NCBI RefSeq assembly: GCF_030814435.1
Contig: NZ_JAUSUW010000002.1
Span: forward strand, 62,001-126,000
Reading direction: 5' to 3'
Source: Peteryoungia aggregata LMG 23059
GTDB lineage: Bacteria > Pseudomonadota > Alphaproteobacteria > Rhizobiales > Rhizobiaceae
DNA: 64,000 nucleotides
This document shows positions 61,844-64,000 of the stretch, piece by piece. How positions within the stretch are numbered: the first letter of the stretch is position 1; the number at the start of each line of letters is the position of its first letter. The position numbers were made by a program, and so were the translations under genes. The notes below the pieces were generated by a model, which was not told where the DNA came from, searched no databases, and saw nothing but the letters and a program-made list of their open reading frames with translations.

Positions 61844-62661
61844 GCATGGCTCCCGTCAATTTCGGCCTGTTCGACGGCCTTGCGGCCGGCCCGGCGAGAG
61901 ACAGAGTTTTCCGTGGCACCGGTGATGGCAGCCACGAGTTCCTGATTGGAGGCGTCGGGTGTGAAGACGCCATTGTTCTTGCCGAGCCTGAGGACGACGA
62001 TACGGTCGGCAACGGCGCGCACATCTTCCATGTTGTGGCTGATGATGATCACCCCGAGGCCGCGCTCGCGCACGCGCTCGATCAGATTCAGGACCTCAGC
62101 CGTCTGGGCGACACCGAGGGCTGCCGTCGGCTCGTCGAGCATGATGATCTTCGGATCGAGCAGAAGCGAACGTGCGATCGCAACCGTCTGGCGCTGACCG
62201 CCGGAAAGAGATGCGATGGGTTCCCTGACCGAGGGAATGCGGGCGGCAAGCTCACGCAGAAGCGTCCAGGCGCGGACCTCCATGGACACTTCGTCGAGGT
62301 TCCAGGGTGAGAGCTCGTGACCCAGAAAGAGGTTTGCAACAACGTCAAGATTTTCGCAGAGCGCCAGGTCCTGGAAGACGGTCGCAATGCCGAGCTCGAG
62401 CGCGCGGCTCGGGCTGTCGAGCGACACGTCCTGGCCACAGAACTCGATCCGGCCGGAACTCGGCTGATGGACGCCGGCGAGAACCTTGATCAGCGTCGAC
62501 TTGCCGGCACCGTTGTCACCAACAAGAGCAACGACCTCGCCAGCCTTCACTTCCAGATCTATGTCGCTCAGGGCGGATACCGCGCCAAAATTCTTCGAGA
62601 CATTGCTCAGCTTGAGGATGGTCGTGCCCTTGGGAGGCAGACCGATGTCATTTCGTTGCAT
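61840..62661 (-). CDS. ribitol ABC transporter ATP-binding protein (single domain)
   Basis: This 273-residue ATPase of the FrcA/XylG-like single-domain group has GDNGAGKST at 48-56, LSGGQRQTVAIARSL, IIMLDEPTAALGVAQ, and IIISHNMEDV. It differs from the two-domain RbsA type in the 36-48 kb cluster. It is preceded by a 73-nt gap with an inverted repeat. Confidence 0.9.
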   Translation of the reverse strand: MQRNDIGLPPKGTTILKLSNVSKNFGAVSALSDIDLEVKAGEVVALVGDNGAGKSTLIKVLAGVHQPSSGRIEFCGQDVSLDSPSRALELGIATVFQDLALCENLDVVANLFLGHELSPWNLDEVSMEVRAWTLLRELAARIPSVREPIASLSGGQRQTVAIARSLLLDPKIIMLDEPTAALGVAQTAEVLNLIERVRERGLGVIIISHNMEDVRAVADRIVVLRLGKNNGVFTPDASNQELVAAITGATENSVSRRAGRKAVEQAEIDGSHA

Positions 62662-62665
62662 GACG

Positions 62666-62724
62666 AGGCGCTCTTCTTTCCGAATTGGGTACGCCCGGCC
62701 GGAGCAAGCCCCGACCGAGCGCCT
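62666..62724 (-). other. intercistronic inverted repeat after the binding-protein gene
   Basis: AGGCGCTC (62666-62673) and GAGCGCCT (62717-62724) are perfectly complementary across a 43-nt loop in the gap between binding-protein and ATPase genes. It is the third importer in the window with such a structure after the binding-protein gene. Confidence 0.4.
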
Positions 62725-62734
62725 TGGGAGATCA

Positions 62735-63781
62735 TTAGTTGGTAATGCCGAGCTTCTTGCAACCCTCGGCGTATTCCCCGGTGCAGACGTCCTCGGGCTT
62801 CTGGATGCCCTTGTCGAAGATTTCCGCCTTGATGTTTTCCGCCGTGACGACAGCCGGCACGAAGAGCTCGGACGGCGTGTTGTACAGCGTCGTCTTGGCT
62901 TCCGGGGTCTCGCCCTTCAACAGCGTGACGGCGACGTTGGCGGCAGCCGCCGCAACGATTTCCGAAGGCTTGGAGATCGTGTTGTACTGATCACCCGAGA
63001 TGATCAGCTGCAAGGCAGCAATCGTCGCGTCATTGCCGGTGACGGGCGGAACGGGGTTGACGCCAGCCGCCTTGAAGGCAGCGATGGCGCCGCCGCCGGT
63101 ACCGTCATTGGCCGCAACCACGCCCTTGATCTCGGCGCCAAAGCGGGTGATCTGGCCGGCGGCCCATTCCTGGGCCTTCGGCGGCGCCCATTCCGGCGTG
63201 TCGAATTCGGCCAGCGTCTTGTAGCCGGAATCCTTCAGGCCACGATGGATACCGTCACGGATGAGGCCTGCAGCCGCATCCGTCGGCGAACCATTGATCT
63301 GCAGGACGCCGGAACCTTCCGGCACGCCGCTTGCCTTCATGTGATCGACGAGCGACTTGGCGATGGCATGGCCGATGCCTTCATTGTCGAAGGAGACGTA
63401 GTAGTCGGCAGCCTTGTCCGGGATCGGGCGGTCATAAGCGATGACCTTGACGTCCTGGGACTGGGCAATCTCCACGAGAGCGGCAGCGGCAGCGGAATCA
63501 ACGGGGTCGAGAACGACGACCTTGGCACCCTGAGCGATCACCGAGTTGAACTGCTGCTGCTGGAGCGCGACATCCGCATTGGCGTTCTGATAGATGACGG
63601 TGCAGGACGGGCAAAGCTTGGCCATCTCGGCCTTGAAGCCCGGATAGTCGTGCTCTTCATAGCGCGTGGATGCCTGGTCGGGCATCAGGAAGGCGACTGT
63701 CGCCCCTTCCTGCGCGAGAGCGGAACCGGAAAGCATTGCGGCGAAACCGACGGTCGCCAGCAGCATGGAACGAATTTTCAT
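62735..63781 (-). CDS. ribitol-type periplasmic binding protein
   Basis: This 348-residue protein of the periplasmic-binding-protein type I family (XylF/ChvE-like) starts at the ATG at 63781, preceded by AAGGAGGAG. The signal peptide is MKIRSMLLATVGFAAMLSGSALA-QE. Features include VAFLMPDQASTRYEEHDYPGFKAEMAKL, VIAQGAKVVVLDPVDSAAAAALVEIA, VKVIAYDRPIPDKAADYYVSFDN, GVVAANDGTGGGAIAAFKAAGV and PVTGNDATIAALQ. It is the first gene of the ribitol operon. Confidence 0.88.
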   Translation of the reverse strand: MKIRSMLLATVGFAAMLSGSALAQEGATVAFLMPDQASTRYEEHDYPGFKAEMAKLCPSCTVIYQNANADVALQQQQFNSVIAQGAKVVVLDPVDSAAAAALVEIAQSQDVKVIAYDRPIPDKAADYYVSFDNEGIGHAIAKSLVDHMKASGVPEGSGVLQINGSPTDAAAGLIRDGIHRGLKDSGYKTLAEFDTPEWAPPKAQEWAAGQITRFGAEIKGVVAANDGTGGGAIAAFKAAGVNPVPPVTGNDATIAALQLIISGDQYNTISKPSEIVAAAAANVAVTLLKGETPEAKTTLYNTPSELFVPAVVTAENIKAEIFDKGIQKPEDVCTGEYAEGCKKLGITN

Positions 63782-63968
63782 TTCTCATTCTCCTCCTTGA
63801 ATGGAACAGCCCGCGTCGAGAGACCACTCCGGACCTTCGCTCGCCAAACCCATTCCGCGTCGCCTGACATGAGGACGCAGAACATCGTCCGTCGCCGAAC
63901 ACCTCGGCGCCGCAAGAATTGGTCACTGGCTGAACGCCTCCCGGTCAACCCTCCACAGCCAACCTGTA
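63782..63968. other. promoter region of the ribitol operon
   Basis: This is noncoding sequence upstream of the binding-protein gene. No other gene is supported. The regulator of the operon is not in the window and may lie beyond 64000. Confidence 0.5.
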
Positions 63969-64000
63969 TCATCGATTGAGCACCTTTGCTCAATCGATGA
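63969..64000. promoter_or_regulatory. perfect inverted repeat at the right edge, candidate operator
   Basis: TCATCGATTGAGC (63969-63981), six-base loop, GCTCAATCGATGA (63988-64000). A perfect 13-bp inverted repeat 188 nt upstream of the ribitol operon and ending exactly at the window edge. The TTGAGC / GCTCAA core suits a sugar-responsive repressor. A terminator of a gene beyond the edge is the alternative, but no U tract is visible inside the window. Confidence 0.5.

Noticed and set aside
1..64000. CRISPR arrays, prophage, toxin-antitoxin or restriction systems
   Set aside because: I saw no regularly spaced repeats, Cas motifs, phage structural genes or methylase motifs in either strand.

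Overview
The window looks like a chromosome or chromid segment of a Rhizobiaceae-type alphaproteobacterium (Rhizobium/Agrobacterium/Sinorhizobium group). The evidence is high GC, a RIME-like palindromic intergenic element, a dense set of ABC uptake systems, a SorC/EryD-style regulator, an IS91 element carrying its own tyrosine recombinase, and a dispersed intergenic repeat of a kind I associate with rhizobia. No rRNA, tRNA, CRISPR array, prophage or replication origin was recognised. The species is inferred only from gene content.

Layout. (1) 1-5367, all minus: nitrate sensing and uptake, nasT-nasS, a structured leader, then nrtA, nrtB and nrtD (cut by the window edge). (2) 5368-15193: an accessory block bounded by two copies of a ~164-bp repeat. 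It holds an IS91-family element with a nonsense-mutated transposase, then a TetR/NTF2-like pair divergent from a polyamine-type ABC importer and a metallo-beta-lactamase-fold hydrolase. (3) 15194-21813, minus: several tiny unknown genes (one DUF1488) leading into a GT4 glycosyltransferase / GH130 / AGE-epimerase operon. (4) 22223-31674: an importer of the iron / sugar-phosphate type (two binding proteins, a fused double permease, an ATPase, an inositol-monophosphatase-like enzyme) divergent from a response regulator / histidine kinase pair. The arrangement resembles AfuABC plus PgtABC-type regulation. (5) 32216-36053: a GGDEF-EAL protein and a chemoreceptor. (6) 36104-48042: a nine-gene minus operon (sugar ABC importer, SorC regulator, aldo/keto reductase, GlpD-like dehydrogenase, LsrF-like aldolase, FGGY kinase, GMC oxidoreductase) divergent from an LsrG-like ABM protein, with two inverted-repeat operators between. 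(7) 48221-52759: a phosphonate-type transporter phnDCE divergent from phnM and a PhnF-like regulator, with a candidate Pho box between. (8) 52891-58004: eptA-dgkA, a cytochrome b561 / PepSY pair, and a two-component system. (9) 58149-63781, minus: ribitol catabolism (ABC importer, ribitol dehydrogenase, ribulokinase).

How the parts work together. Most blocks pair an importer with the enzymes and regulator for one substrate: nitrate, an unknown polyamine-like compound, a probable phosphorylated metabolite, an unknown sugar or AI-2-like compound, phosphonate, and ribitol. The envelope block is the best-supported new observation. The same 16-bp box pattern (TTCAG-N4-CTGTCAG) lies 43-50 nt before eptA, before the PepSY gene and before the response-regulator gene, which argues for one regulon of phosphoethanolamine modification, diacylglycerol recycling and a membrane redox pair. 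The second notable block is the 36-48 kb cluster. It contains homologues of most Lsr (AI-2) functions but joins them to a polyol-phosphate-type dehydrogenase, and its substrate is unknown.
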